This document shows, in pieces, positions 24,164 to 37,339 of a stretch of 64,000 nt of DNA. The translations under genes were made by a program, and so were the position numbers. The stretch covers positions 306,620 through 370,619 of the forward strand of contig VYZB01000329.1 in assembly GCA_013397455.1 (NCBI GenBank), read 5' to 3'. The notes beneath the pieces were generated by a model. It was given only the letters and a program-made list of their open reading frames with translations, ran no database searches and had not been told where the DNA came from. Within the stretch, counting starts at the first letter, position 1. Each line of letters opens with the position of its first letter. Source of the stretch: Crotophaga sulcirostris. Lineage: Eukaryota; Chordata; Aves; Cuculiformes; Crotophagidae.

Positions 24164-26604
24164 AAAAAAGGAAGCAGCAAAAGAGTAAGGCAGCCATAGG
24201 TACACAATTCCTGTGATTAAAATTAGAAGTATGTGAAAATAACAAGAATATCGATTGTGTGCTTGCATGTATATATGCTTAAGGCTAAAACTGTAAAAAA
24301 AGTGTGGGTTTTATTTTTTTTAAATGATCTTGTCAGCTAAGGATGCAAGATAATTCTTCTAAGGGTAGAGAACTTAATTTCAAGCTTCTTCAGGTCTTAT
24401 GTCCATAGAATTGTAGAGATACTCCAGAGTCCTAGTAGGCTTTACTTTCCTTCTGTTCTTAGAAGGACATGAAGGAAACAAGTTTTCCACATGCTAAGAA
24501 AAAGGGATGTTCTTTTTCTTGTACCAGTCCCATTTTTGTATCAGAATGTGAAGTTCCATTAACATCTGACTTTAGATTTGCCCATATGTAGCTGGTTCAT
24601 TTATGTTTAGAGGAAAAAATGGTTAGCAAGAATTTGGATAACAAACCAAAAGGAATGTTTCATTTTAAATAATTTTTCATTTCTAAATGAATGTTATCTG
24701 ATGTAATAAAAAAGTTGAAGCAAAATATCTCTGTGTTATCAAAACACAACATTTTAACTGACTCAAATAATTATTGTTATGTCTGCTTTCAAATGGATTG
24801 AAATGAAAGCATATTTTGGAATGGAAGAATTTGCAAAACTTAGATTTCCAAATTCCTACTCTACTTAGGGTCATAAATGACCCATCTTCAGTAAATAGCG
24901 ACTCATAGATGATCTGCATAGCTGTGACAGCAAGATATGCAGTTTATACAACACTCAGATTTTCCATCTCTCTCTTTTTGATTTGCTTTGTAATCAGACA
25001 ATAATATTTACAGGCCTTTTGCTTTTGAGTCATACCTTGGTACCTTAGTAGAGACTTAAACTCAGCTCTTTCTGTCCAGAGAAATCCTTCTGCTTAATCT
25101 CCTAACAGTATAATTGTGACCTTTGTATTTCAATAGAATTGTCTTTGCTCTGCAATACCCTGTTAGGTACGATGCAAGAGATTTAAAAAACATACGTGAT
25201 TATGGGCAGTAAATAATTGTTCAGTAGCAGCAATAGTCTTCAATCTCAATACCATAGTGCTCTGAGATGCCAAACAAATATATGGTCTGAACTGCTTACA
25301 GAGAAATTCATGCTGACCCTAAAGTCTGGAGGTAGCCAAAGACCCAGATAAACTCACTTCTGGTAAAGTGCTGCTCCTGTAAAAGCAAAATAATCTCACC
25401 ACCACCTCCCCCCACACACATGTGTACTCATATGTATAATAACATCTCAAATCACATACAAAAGATCTGATCTTTCCAACAAAGAAATCCAGTGCGGTGC
25501 CTGGAGTTTCTCTTTTCTCCCAGGTCCTTTCCAACAATATTTGGCTCAAGTTCAGCATGTTACGGAGCTCTCAAGCCTCTTTCCCAGATATATCTGTCTT
25601 GTCTCTCTGTGTAAAAGAAACTTATTTCTGGCTCTCTGTCAAGTTCCCCACAACCTTATATTACCAAACAACAATGTTGAAGGCAGGAATGCATACTTCT
25701 GCTTAGATTTCCACAGAGAATCATAATTCTTCTCTGCTTCTCCCTCCCCTTCTCCCCTCCCCTTTAGGTGACAGATGGCTTTCTAGAAGTCACCCATCTC
25801 TTCATTTTGACCTCCTGTTCACCTTCTCCATTTTTTCTCCTCTGCCCTGGCCAATTCCAATTTGGGTAATTATTCTGTCTACAGTACGTAAAATTCTCTC
25901 TTTTGTTGTAGTCAAAGATAATATCCTTCTCCTTCTGCTCTTAAATGTAATGCTACATCTTGACAAATCATTGCTGTGGTTTACCCCAAAAGGGAAAGAG
26001 TGAGTGATTGAGGACTGATATCTTTTTATAAAGTCATTCCAGTGTTTAGGGATCCTTTGGGCTGAGCAGTGTTATATTATTAGTCCTTAATCCCTAGATG
26101 ATTTGTGTTACAACTATTATTCTCTCTATTGTACAGCTTTTATACGAGTGCCTATTTATTAAAGTGAATTAACACTGAAAATATGTAAAGCCTTGTCCAT
26201 GGAAAAATGAAAATAGCCATAACTTTGGAAAGGCTTTAGCAAATTGAAATCCTAGCTGTTCTAAACACAGCACTGAAAAGACATGAAATCCAAACTGTGA
26301 CATTTTCCTCTTTTTCTCCCTAAGCATGCATTTAGATCCGTGTATTTCTATTCTTATTACAAAGAAAGATTTACAGACACAAAACACATACTAGCTTTCA
26401 TCTTCAGAAAGGACCAATACCTTCTCTACAAACTTGAGTCCATCTTAAATAGTATTTATCTTATTATGCACATCAAGTCATCAAGGCATGCCTGAGGTTG
26501 AAACACTTTGTAGATGAGGACAGCTGTTTGCTATGAAGGACCCATTGTTATTTTTGAAACAGATGCTTTGATTTGTTGGAAAGAACTAATATGTGCTGAT
26601 TTTA

Positions 26605-26760
26605 GCCCAAATCCAGTATGACACATAAGCATGTGCTTAAATCTATCGTTACTCAGAAAAGAACTTATACATATGTTAAAAATTAAGAATGTGCTTAAGT
26701 GCTTTGCTTAATGGGGATGATGTTGAGCACATATTTAAGTGAACTGTTGAATCAAAGCCA
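26605..26760. mobile_element. Candidate old palindromic repeat (MITE-like)
   Basis: The left end reads GCCCAAATCCAGTATGACAC and continues to ATAAGCATGTGCTTAA (26605-26640). The reverse complement of the right end reads TGGCTTTGATTCAACAGTTC and continues to ACTTAAATATGTGCTCAA (26724-26760). The two align as imperfect terminal inverted repeats of about 35 bp. The interior repeats the same words (AAGAATGTGCTTAAGTGC). From memory, palindromic repeats with 'GCATGTGCTTAAGTGCTTTGC' phrasing are scattered through turtle, crocodile and bird genomes. No target-site duplication is visible and no transposase is present. Family identity is an inference; the inverted-repeat structure is seen directly. Confidence 0.4.
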
Positions 26761-29700
26761 GAATGGCCAACCTTAGTTATTGTGAAGTTTGCTATCTTTT
26801 TACTACATTAAGAAGTTCAAACAACATACCAATGCTTTATTTCATGTCCTTTGCAAAGAAGGCAATTGCACACTTGACAAGAAGAAAGAGTTCATTGCAT
26901 ATTGCAAGCCAAGTTGTGGGGAGGATGGGAAAGCCTGCATAAAATTATCAGGCTCCTCTCACTGGTAAGCATGTGAGATGTGATTCCATCTGTGGCTGTT
27001 CTTCAACGGCTCTGAATCTGTTTCAGATCTCAGCTGGCTCTTTAGACAGCAAGGGCTCCTACTTTTGCCCTGCTTCACAATCTGATGATGGACAAAAAAG
27101 CATTTGCTACACAGACTGCAGTCAATGTGCCTGTCCAATTGCATTCCTCTTTGTGGAAGGTATATAGCAGACAAGCAGATGCCACTCTCGCTTTTTACAG
27201 GAAGATATTGTATGTCATCAGTTTCCATGATCATTTCTTCAAACCCTCAAAACCTGATGCTTTGACAATTTCTTACTTGGGGAAAACTGTCAAATTCTAT
27301 ACAATTCTTTTTTCTTTTTTTTTTTTTTTTGTGAGGTTTCTGCCATATTATTCCTGGTGAAAGCCATCCACAGCCAATGAGACTGTTCTGTGGATACCTG
27401 GAAGGATGGTTTTCTTTGGTTTATTAGATCCTGTAGCTTTACTTTTTTTTCAGTCATTTGCCATATATATATGGCATAAGACTCTTGTGTTTTAATTTCC
27501 AAATAAAATACGTAAGAAAAAATGGATGCTTTTTATAATTTTAACACCTTTTAAAAGTGAGAGAGGATTGAAATTATCCTGAAATCATCAACTTCTTTTA
27601 CATACAGACCTGAACACTTGGACTATTCTGAAACTAATGACTACATCAAAATTTTTGTTACCTAATTACTTGGTTTTAGGAGGGAAACCTGAGTTTTCAA
27701 AGTACATGTGCCATCAGAAATATAGCAATGCAAATCCCTGCCTCATCTATATCTTCAGATCACATCTGCTTGATTCACCAAGATAAATTATTTTCTGTTG
27801 CCAGCAGCGGAAAGACAATGAATCTATGAGTGAGTAAGATGGATTCCATTCTGCTTCATGTGTCATCACAGATGCCAGTTATATTCTGATTACTGAGCTT
27901 TTTTATTAATTCTTATGATGAAAGTGTGAGGAGAAAGCTTGTCTATCATGTTTCAGCTTGAGTTGGTAGTACTGGCTGTCAGAAATGTCATCTTTTGAAG
28001 TTCTTACTGCCATCTATACATATTCACGCATAAAAGTATAATTGTTATTTAACTAATGGAAAACATATCTTGATATAATTTTCCACATTACCTCACATTC
28101 ATTGTCTGTTCTGTTCTGCTGTTTCTTTATTATCCTTATCTTTACTCGTATTTGTGGTAATAATATACATCAGGAGTTTTATTAATACATTATGAAAATC
28201 AGGAAAAAAAAAGAAAAAAGTAACAATAAAGATCAATTACATTTAATAGTTTGTGGATGGAAATACACATTCAGAGCTCAAATTCACTAGAAAGTCATGC
28301 TGAAAATATTTTAAAGCTATGAATCCACTACAAAAAACACCCCTGCTTCTGTAATCACTAGAAAAAAAAACAGTGGTACTTTTTAAAAACATCAAAGAAC
28401 CACTGTCAGTTTCTTCCCTACCTCTTTAAAGGAAGGGATTAGTTGAGAGGCAGTTCAAAGTGCAAGCCAGAGCTGTTTCAAGGAACTTCAGAATTTGGAG
28501 CAGGTGTTATTACCATATGTGCTAGTAGTACACCCAGTAGCAGTGCAAGTCATCCTGGCTTCAAGGAGAAGGAAACCTGACTTAGTATTCCCAGCAGATC
28601 TCCCAGACGATGAATCACAGGTTGAGGAATGGGAAGAAAAGGATAGGCAGAAACAGAAATACCTTATGAGGGGTACCATGAGGATAAAAGAAAGAAAATT
28701 GTACCTAAAAAAGTCACCAAAGAAAGTGAAAAGTCAGAAGTTTCTTATTTGTTAGAAAAAAAGGATTCTTAGCAAAATTCACACAGAGGATACGTTTTCA
28801 TGACAGAATTATAGAAGACTGGCACCAGTATTGGTGTACACAGGTCATGCTTCTTAGCTATAGATCCATAAGGAAAATGACAGTGTCTTCCCAAGTGTTG
28901 AAATTACTTTTGTGCTATTACAGACACCTAAGTTCATGCTTCCCGTAATTATCCTTTCTGCAGTGAACTGGACTACTCTCTGGTGCTTTCGTGGTGAATG
29001 ACTAGAGAATCTGTGTGTACCAAGCCAGTTTAGGCACTTATGAGTAAGTACCAGAAGTCATCCAGCCTTTTAATGCTTGTCATTAATCTTCTTTGGGAGG
29101 GAATAGTTAGCTGTTCTTAACATGGAAAAGAAACCCCAATATTAGTCCCAAACTTTCAATCAGTTAGCCCAAGTCTCAAGCACAAATTGTTTCAAATGCA
29201 AAAGGCAGAAGGGGGTTCAGACCCCGACTAGCATGCAAAGTTATACACAAATATTGCTCAGATTTCATACAAAAAGGTGGTTCTATTCAGCAGTATAAAC
29301 CATGAATATCAAGCCTGGAATCTGACCTTTTAAAAATATAAGCAAAGGAGTTGTTTCGCTTGCTCAGCTCTGCGTAGCTTCACAGATAAAAAGCACTGAC
29401 ACTCCCAACTTCTTGGTCTTATTAATATCACCATTATTGCTGAAAAGGCAAGACAAACGTTCAGTCTGCCCTTACCAGAAAGACATCAAAATCATAGCTT
29501 CAACATGTGTAAAACAGTGTTTAGTGGAACTGTTTTGTACTCAAAGCAGAATAGAAAAGCCCAAACTGACTTTTGCTATGCCTACAGAGATTCCATTTGA
29601 AAAACGGTAACTGTGGAGACATGCCTAGTTCTTTACATCTCTTTACAAAGAAGGGAAACAACCTTAACAGGTAGATATCTAAGGATAACTTTGTATCCAG

Positions 29701-31379
29701 CTGCATCAGTCATCACAATTTGTGTCAAAACATGCACTATGAATAACTATACATTTTTTTCACTGTTAGGAACTGAAATTGTCTCCAGGAGCTGGACACC
29801 TAAACGTTGCCTGTTTATTCATTGCAGAGGACGTCACAATCCAACCTTACTGTCTATACAATCTCAAAGCAGTTGTGTTAGTTTCTCTCTGGACTATGTC
29901 ATCTTCAATCATCAAATGCTATAGACCGATCTTTGAGATAGGACTGTTGCTGGATAAATAGTAAATGTGAGTCCACTGAGAAGTGGCCTATACTGTCATG
30001 AGTTATATGCTATTGTTGAGCAGCCTATGTATCTACTCGTTGTAGTGCAGCACCATACAGAGAGACCATTCTACGCTCAGAGAAGAGAATAGCTTGGCCA
30101 AGCTTATCACATTGGATCAAGTTCTGTGCTAAAGTGCTGAATCGGTTTCAGTCTTGAGATCATATCCTGACAGTTGAGAAAGGAATTTGTTTACCATTTT
30201 CTCACCCAACTGGATAGACCATGGTCTTGCTTATATAATTTTAATACAGCTTACATAATTTTAGTGTCAACGTTGTAGATAACTATATGTGAGTTAGTCA
30301 CCCAAGATTGCCTTCATAGCCCATGAAAATAAGACAACAATTTTGGAACATAATTAATCTGTTCTATTTTGAACATCTGTGAGCTGACTCATATCTCAGA
30401 ATTGAGTGCTTTTCTCATTGGTGAAAAGGGAGCTTAAGGTGACTACTTGAGAAAGAAAAACAACCTCTGTGTTATAGGTATCTCCAACCAATCAGATGAA
30501 TCTTGTGCAGGGAGACCAACAATTCACAGAGCAGGTAGGTAAAACTTAAGCCAAATCTATTCAATATATTTTACCCCAATCCACTGAGAAAATGTTCTGT
30601 GGTCTACTAAATACAAAGCAAATGAATACAGTGCATCTGTTCTCCAAGAGTGAATGGAGAAATATGGCACTGGCTACAGGGATGACAAGGTTCACAAAAG
30701 GTTGTTCATATCTCAGGTTTAGACAAAACCTTCCCATCTAGCTTGCCTTGTCAGAGTCTACTCATTCAGTTCTGCATTATGCCTTACCTACATATCCATC
30801 CAAAGATATGTTCTGAAAAGAGTTATGCAGGTTCCAGAAACCATACTTTCTCTTTGTGACCAAACAAGATTGGAATTTTTTCACGATCTCACACAAACCA
30901 GTGTAAATCAGGAGTAATTATATAAAAACCAATAGAGATAACCTACTAGAAAGGGAGAATCTGGGCCTAATGTTTTAAGAATAGCAGCAAAGCTTATATT
31001 ACATGAATGGTAGAATGATGCAATTTGGTTCTAATGAAATGGTGTGGTCTTTTTATGTAACAGAGAGAAATAGCATTGTAGCTGAACTGTTGAATAAAAG
31101 TTTTCACTTAACTTACAGTACATTTTACTGTCATCAAAAAAGCATTTGGGAATAATAGTTTCCAATGAGTCTGTTGAAATTTTGGGATAATAAACTTTTA
31201 TATCTTAATATTTATGATTCTAATAAACTACCACAATATTAAAATGAAAGATACAAACTCTGAGGTCAAAAAAATACAATTTGTTGTAAGGCAAAACAAT
31301 TTTGAATAATAAACCGCTATTGAAATCTAAGATCACTTCCTATAATTTAATAAGTAATCCCCTTGGTGATATATCCCGG
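26761..31379. other. Unique sequence without recognised gene
   Basis: About 4.6 kb. It contains a T16 run (27315-27330), an 18-bp perfect palindrome TGCCATATATATATGGCA (27459-27476), an 86-codon Lys/Glu-rich open frame at 28495-28755 (+) with no recognisable family, and near 30897-30920 the phrase CCAGTGTAAATCAGGAGTAA, which recalls one arm of an amniote palindromic repeat. Nothing firmer. Confidence 0.5.
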
Positions 31380-31830
31380 ATATTAAACTGGTTTAACTCA
31401 CTTGGACCAGCTGTTTTAAATTGGTACATAACATTCTGCCAAATGATAATACAAAAAATAAGCATGAAATGACATGGTAACCATTTAAGTTCTGATTTTT
31501 ACCTTTGTTGCCTCCCACAAAGTGATCACAAATTGACTAATCAAAGATCAATTAATTAAGTCATTACTGTTAATAACAGCGAATGACAATTAAAATGATA
31601 ATACTTTGTTTATTAGGTCACATATAGCACTTTTAGATAAGATGTCAGTTGACCAGATGCAAGTTGTTGATCAGATAACATTTCTCACAGCTCCCAATCG
31701 AGCTAATACATGCCAAAGCAGTTAGTGGTTTTTTCACCAAAAGCATCCAGCTGCAGATTATCAGTGCTTCTATAATGAAGTCAGTATAGCTTTTACTTAT
31801 AGAACTCATTCAAAGGATACTGTCTGAGTC
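31380..31830. promoter_or_regulatory. Candidate conserved enhancer, dense in developmental factor motifs
   Basis: This stretch stands out by motif density. A TCF/LEF-like ATCAAAG at 31540-31546 is followed by a perfect homeodomain palindrome TTAATTAA at 31552-31559. Further along are ACAATTAAAATGATAAT near 31587-31602 (paired homeodomain cores), a FOX-type TGTTTATT at 31607-31614, GATA-type AGATAAG at 31635-31641 and AGATAA near 31673, an E-box CAGATG near 31655, and the E-box CAGCTG at 31748-31753. There are no repeat tails, no open frame and no homopolymers, and the texture resembles vertebrate conserved non-coding elements. Conservation cannot be judged from one sequence, and AT-rich DNA gives such motifs by chance, so the call is a hypothesis. 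Confidence 0.3.
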
Positions 31831-34800
31831 TGAGAGAAAAAACCTTTTCAAGAGGCTGTGTCACGTGCAACCAAAAATACATATCTATACATATATTTCG
31901 TTATATTTCAAAGACACTTAGACTAGTCAGTTTTTAAAGTAGATGACAATTTATCCATTACTTGTTCCATATGCATGTGTGCTGATGCACCAGGTTCAAA
32001 CTTGTCAGTCCTATGTGTGGTACCCAATGGAAACTGCCCTTTAATAAAATATCTTTAGAAAGATGATGAGCTAAAGCCAAAAACATGCCACACTTATCCT
32101 TTAAATCAAAGATATTCAGTGACTATGGTTTGCCTTACAACTGGGTGAGGAAGTTCCCTGTCCACTGCAAGCGAGCTTGTGAAACCTATGATTTATTGGA
32201 AAGTGGAAAAATGCTGTTTTAAGGTATGATGTAAGACCTTGCCCAATAACACGGCTTTGAACTATGTGGAAATGCAAGCAGTAGTCACCACAACTGACAG
32301 AGACTAGAAACTCATGCCATCCAGTTCTCAGAGCAGGTGCCAATGCTGTTGGGCAAATTTCTCCTTCTTTGTTCAGGAAATCATGCATTGTTTTGGTCAT
32401 GCAATAGAACAAGCTGCAACCACTACAATGTGGAACCACATCCCACAGAATCTGGTGCACTTGCAAGATATGTTGGCTTGAGGTCTATAAAAATGACAGT
32501 TTTATTTACACAGTTGTTCCATTATGCCTTATTGAAGGTTACATAGAAAGATTGCTTAACATGCTTCTCATTTGTTTATTTGTTTTTCTTTATTGGATAA
32601 AAGTAGTTCTCAGGAAATAACTAATGTAGCTGACAGCACTGACTTGAAAGGGTGATGGTAAACAGGGATAGGTCTGTCTTAAAGTGTTGAATGGTAGGTT
32701 CGCTACCCACCCAGCAAAATCCTTCTTCAAACAAGTGCCTTCTGTGGGTGGGGAAAGATGACCAAGAATATTTTTATTTGTGGAAGAATTGTGGTCTAAC
32801 CTCAGATCAGCAGAAATAATCCACACTAATCCAAGCAAGTGCTTAGCCCCATTGCAACCAAGCATGGACTGCATTAGTTTGGAAGCTGACTCCTGAAAGT
32901 CAGTTATGGAAATACAAAATGCAGGTCTACCCTCAAAGTTTGTGGTTGACGTTAATATAAATGGACGTTTACTCTCAGATTAAAGAGAGGCTGTGTTGAG
33001 GGAACATAACAATTTCATAAGAATCACCCCTTGATTGTTTATTACCAAAATCTTAGTGGTGTCAAATACTCCCTAGAGGTCTGGAAAGAGCTACGTAGAA
33101 CTGTCAGTGCTCCTATTTTTTGCTGGCTCATTAGAGTGTGGCTTGTGGCCTGAAGTGATCACAAAGAAGCAATGTCTCTTTGCTACTCATCGAGAGATGC
33201 CAAATACCTTCTGAATTTTGCAGTTGTTGATATAACCGAGACTGCGTGCTGAAACAGCCCTGCCGAATCAGATTGGTGGAACAGCAATAGAATCTCTTCT
33301 GAATATCATATTTGTGGTTTTCCTCTTTCATTATAGTTAACTGAGTCAGAGTAAGATACCGGAGCAAATGTAAAACCCATCAGTATAAAAAGTGACATCT
33401 TTGTATCTGATCCTCATCTGACATAGATGAGGAATATCCCTATGATGATAATAAAGTTGTACCTCTTTACTCCAGGTCTTAAGCAGCTGGAATTCTCCAT
33501 TTCTGTAATTTAGACAATATGACAAAATGCTCTAGAAGTAGCAGTTGGGATTTCCTCTGTTTTGTAAAGCACCAAACACTCTGGGGGTCTCAGGAATAAT
33601 TCTCAAGTATTGTTTCAATGTGTTTGAAACTGTTTGAATTCACTGACTATTCTCAGCTATGTAGGAATACACACACACACACACATAGACAAACAGCTCT
33701 TGAAGGAAATCGGAGCATCTGAAAGAAAAGATTTACTTTACTGTAAGTGATCTCAGCTACATTATTTACACACCAAAATCTCTTAGAGGGAACCATAAAA
33801 ACTCATCAAAGTGCAGTGTTTCTTGGGCCACTCGGTCCCAAGCTCTACAAAAGATTTTGGAGTTTATCTTCTACTCCTGGTCAGTTTCTTCCAGATCTCA
33901 TTATAAAACAGAGTACATGAAAACTTGGACTTTTTAGAAAAAAAAAATGTTAAATATTTTCTTCTAGAAACTGATTCTTCTCTGCTCAGTTTTTTGCATA
34001 TTTTTATAGAATCTTTAAGCTCTTTCTCTTCTTATTCTGTAAGGGACTCCCTTAGGACACATATGCACATATGAATATGATAATGATATCACACCATGTG
34101 CTTTGAGGGCCTCATGCTTTGGAAGTATGAAACTAATCTAAATGACCGTCTATCAAGTTTGCTCCTTTCCTGAACAGCGAGCAAAGCTGTTTGCATAACT
34201 GCCGAAAATCTATTGTAGGTACAGTCCTTCAGAAATGCCCTGGGATGATCTGCTAATGAGACCTGCCATAGCCAGGAAGCATTGGATTTAACTGTCTGTG
34301 TTTAGTCACAAAATTAGAGGAGGACAGGACAACTTGTCAAGTTTGCTAAAACCTGCACTGTACGCTACCATTTGTACATAAGAAAACAGAACTCAGGAGA
34401 CTCAGTTTCTGTTCAACCACAGATTTCCTATGTATCGCTGCATAAATTGTGCCAGCACTCCACACCTCAGGTCTTTGCCCATAACTTTGGGATCTTTAAT
34501 GGGAAATAAGTACCTGAAAATAGGACAGTAGTTAGATATTATGAAAATGAGAAATGCACAAGCAGTTCAGCAGAAAGAAGATGAGACACTCTCCAGTTTG
34601 TTTTCTGGACCACCAAAAATGGTTAGGTACACCTCCACATCAGTTCCTATGTGGGACATTTACATTTGGGGTTTGGGAATTAAGCACCGGATAGATTCTG
34701 GTTATCCACAGCAATTCATGTTTAGGAAGACGTGAAAACACGAGTCAGGACCCCACAAGTCATCTAGCAGCTACAGGAGAATGAATGTCTTGCTGTAATA

Positions 34801-36267
34801 ACCTGTTTGCATTATTTTATTTTATAAATCAAAAAAGTGTCTTTTATTAACACATCTTGTCTTACACAACTGATAGCAGGCCCACAGTCTGGCCTGCATT
34901 TGAAATAATACACTCCCCTTTCTCTTTAGCATTGTTTCTACCTCTGTCTCTTAAGCACTTCCTCTGCTTGACATACGTCCTCCAAGATGTACCTACTGGA
35001 AGTTAACATTTCTTATTTCAAAAAGGTGCAAGACTTTTTCTGGCATCATAACATGACATTCATATTGGCTGCTGTACTTTCAAATTTCTGAATTACTCTT
35101 GGGTGTACTTTGTCTATTTCCAACATTTTAAGGCCTCCCTTTTCCTTATGAGGCCACCTGGAAAATGGCAATAAAACTTACAAGCTTTAGGGGGCTTGTT
35201 TTCCAAAGTTCATTTCAACTCTAGTTGGTTTTAAGAGAGCTTATCACTTTATCAGGCATAAAGGATTGTTGCCTCAATATATATGGTTAAATGAACAAAA
35301 CAGTTTGATTTGTGCAATATCTGTTCAGGACACAGTCTGTTAAAATATAGGGGTAAAAAAAAAACAACCTAACAGCAACCAAAACAATTCATTTTTTTAT
35401 TGTTTCTAAAATATCTTACACATCCCATCAAAATAAATTGTTTATTTTGCTAAGCAGAAGCTTCAGCATGGAAGAAGAAGGTTGGAAGTTCAGTTCAAAC
35501 AGCAATAAAACACCAGAATCTTAAAAATTATATATATGGTCATTCATCTAAGGCATTGCCTATGACAATTTTGTTTGTTTTATTAAATACAGACTTTTAA
35601 TGTTAGATACAGGTGAATTACTTTCTAGACCAAATATCACCTCTCTAGACCAAAGGATGGTGGCAGCCTGAAGACAAGTAACCACAATGTGTCCCCTTCT
35701 AAGAAGACAAGCAAAGAAAATTCTAAATTAGTCTCATAGTTTGTGCTTTAGAAAAATATAATTTCCAAAAGATGAGGAATGTTACGAGCAAAATTCCTGG
35801 AAAGTGAATTGTAAGCAAAGGAGTTTGAATGAAACTTAGGCATTCTTTTAGAAGAGTTTATTAGATTGATAAAACCTCACAATTTCACAACCAAGAAAGA
35901 ACAAACTTTGGCTAAAAGCCTAACCTCATTTTGAAACTGGGAATCTAAAAGCACCATATAACACATGAAAATAGAAAGAAACGGCAGATTTAGTTAGAAG
36001 CATCAATGAGAAATTCTGAACAAAAGAGAATAATTAATATGAGAAGCTAAAAGCATGGGAAAATAATTGCCATCACTAAGAAAAATAGAAAGAATATTCT
36101 AAAATTTATATTAAAAAAGAGAAAAATATGTTCCCTCTATAAAATATGATCTAATCTTGACATGAGATAAGGATGTTAAATCTATTATTAATGATAAAGA
36201 GGAAGGATCAAGGTTCAGTAAATATTGCCTTTTAACACTGGGAGAAAACCAGGATTATTTAATCGCT
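31831..36267. other. Unique sequence without recognised gene
   Basis: About 4.4 kb. It has a short 116-codon open frame (32116-32466 -) with no recognisable family, an (AC)n run at 33669-33685, and AT-rich sequence otherwise. No CR1 tail or convincing exon pair was seen. Confidence 0.5.
33669..33685. repeat. (AC)n microsatellite, short
   Basis: Eight and a half AC units, uninterrupted. Confidence 0.85.
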
Positions 36268-37060
36268 TCACAGAGAATCACAGAAAATCAGTTTGGAAGG
36301 GACCTCAAGGATCATCTGGTCCAACCTTTCTTGGCAGAAGCACGGTCTAGACAAGATGGCCCAGTGCCCTGTCCAAGTGAATCTTACAAGCGCCCGGTGT
36401 TGGGGAATCCACCACTTCCCTGGGGAGATTGTTCCAATGGCTGATTGCTCTTATCGGGAAAAATTTTCCTCTTGTGTCCAGTTGTAATCTCTCCAGGAGT
36501 AACTTGTACACATTACTGCTCGTCATTTCCATGTGACTCCTTGTGAAAAGGGAGTCCCCATCTTCTTTGTAGCCACCCTGTAAATACTGGAGCATGGTAA
36601 TAAAGTCTTCCCTAAAGCCTTCATTTCTCAGGACTGAACAAACCCAGTTCTCTCAGCCTTTCCTCGTACAGCAGGCTTCCCAGTCCTTTGATCATCTTTG
36701 TGGTCCTTCTCTGGATCCTCTCCAGCATGCCCACACCTTTTTCGTGTAGTGGTGACCAAAACTGAACACAGTATTCCAGATATGGCCTGAGAAGCACTGA
36801 GTAGAGTGGGATAACGACTTCTTTGTAACTGCTGGTGATGCTCTTGTTGGTGCAACCCAGCATCCTGTTGACTTTCTTTTCTGCAGCAGCAAACTGTTTG
36901 TTTGCTCATATTGAGCTTGTTGTCCACCAGGACTCCCAGGTCCCTTTCCATAGAACTGCTCCCCAACCAGGTAGATCCCAGCCTGTGCTGCACTTACGTA
37001 TTATACTTTCCCTCGTGTTTGTTCCCAAGGCTGTGTGCACTGGGATGCATAACACTTGAG
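36268..37060 (-). mobile_element. CR1 retrotransposon 3' part, minus strand
   Basis: Read on the minus strand, this carries the C-terminal ORF2 region and 3' UTR of an avian CR1. Seen in order: 'DLGVLVDNKLNM' (about 36895-36935), the Cys/Trp segment 'YLEYCVQFWSPLHEKGVGML' (about 36720-36780), 'IQRRTTKMIKGLGSLLYEERL' (about 36650-36720), 'RAISHWNNLPREVVDSPT' (about 36400-36450) and the closing GACCTCAAGGATCATCTGG block beside the tail at 36268-36300. At least one frameshift separates these pieces. The 3' tail uses GATTCTCTGTGA/TTTTCTGTGA words rather than clean octamers. The UTR differs from 18822-19156 (it includes a block around 'MEMTSSN...'), so it is another subfamily. The 5' edge near 37060 is approximate. 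Confidence 0.9.
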
Positions 37061-37339
37061 GTGGTTGGTCTTCCAGTTCTGATCTTGAAAGGCAGATAAG
37101 GAACATTTGTCTCTGCTCTTGTTGGCCTGGTTTATCCCCCCAGTTCGATGCAATGGCATGAGCATTGACACTTTGGACCCTGCTCCCAAGTCCTTCAGTT
37201 TAAAGCCTGCCTCACCAAACTGACCAAACTGCTGTCAAAGATTGAGGACGATTAAGATCTTTCCAGCCCTTCAGTTACCAAGAAAGAATTTAGGTAAAAA
37301 CTGTTGAATGCTTTTAAATCAGTAAGCTAGATAGACTGA
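37061..37339. other. Short unassigned spacer between two CR1 generations
   Basis: Under 300 bases of sequence that I cannot assign to either flanking element. It may contain the decayed 5' part of the ancient relic that follows. Confidence 0.4.

Larger units (their letters stand above)
21220..26604. other. Unique sequence without recognised gene
   Basis: About 5.4 kb of AT-rich DNA. It holds a 14-bp perfect palindrome TCTCATGCATGAGA (22337-22350), an exon-like segment (23336-23419), a short (AC)n run (24149-24163) and otherwise only short open frames. I recognise no coding homology. Confidence 0.5.

Noticed and set aside
27459..27476. Perfect 18-bp palindrome around CCATATATATATGG, considered as a CArG box
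   Set aside because: A CArG box has six A/T bases between CC and GG; here there are ten. It is simple alternating TA sequence.
28495..28755. 86-codon Lys/Glu-rich plus-strand frame considered as a nuclear protein exon
   Set aside because: No acceptor at its start, no known domain, and the basic C-terminal part follows from A-rich DNA.
29210..29232. GGGGGTTCAGACCCCG, looked at as a tRNA T-arm
   Set aside because: No matching acceptor, D or anticodon arms at the right distances.
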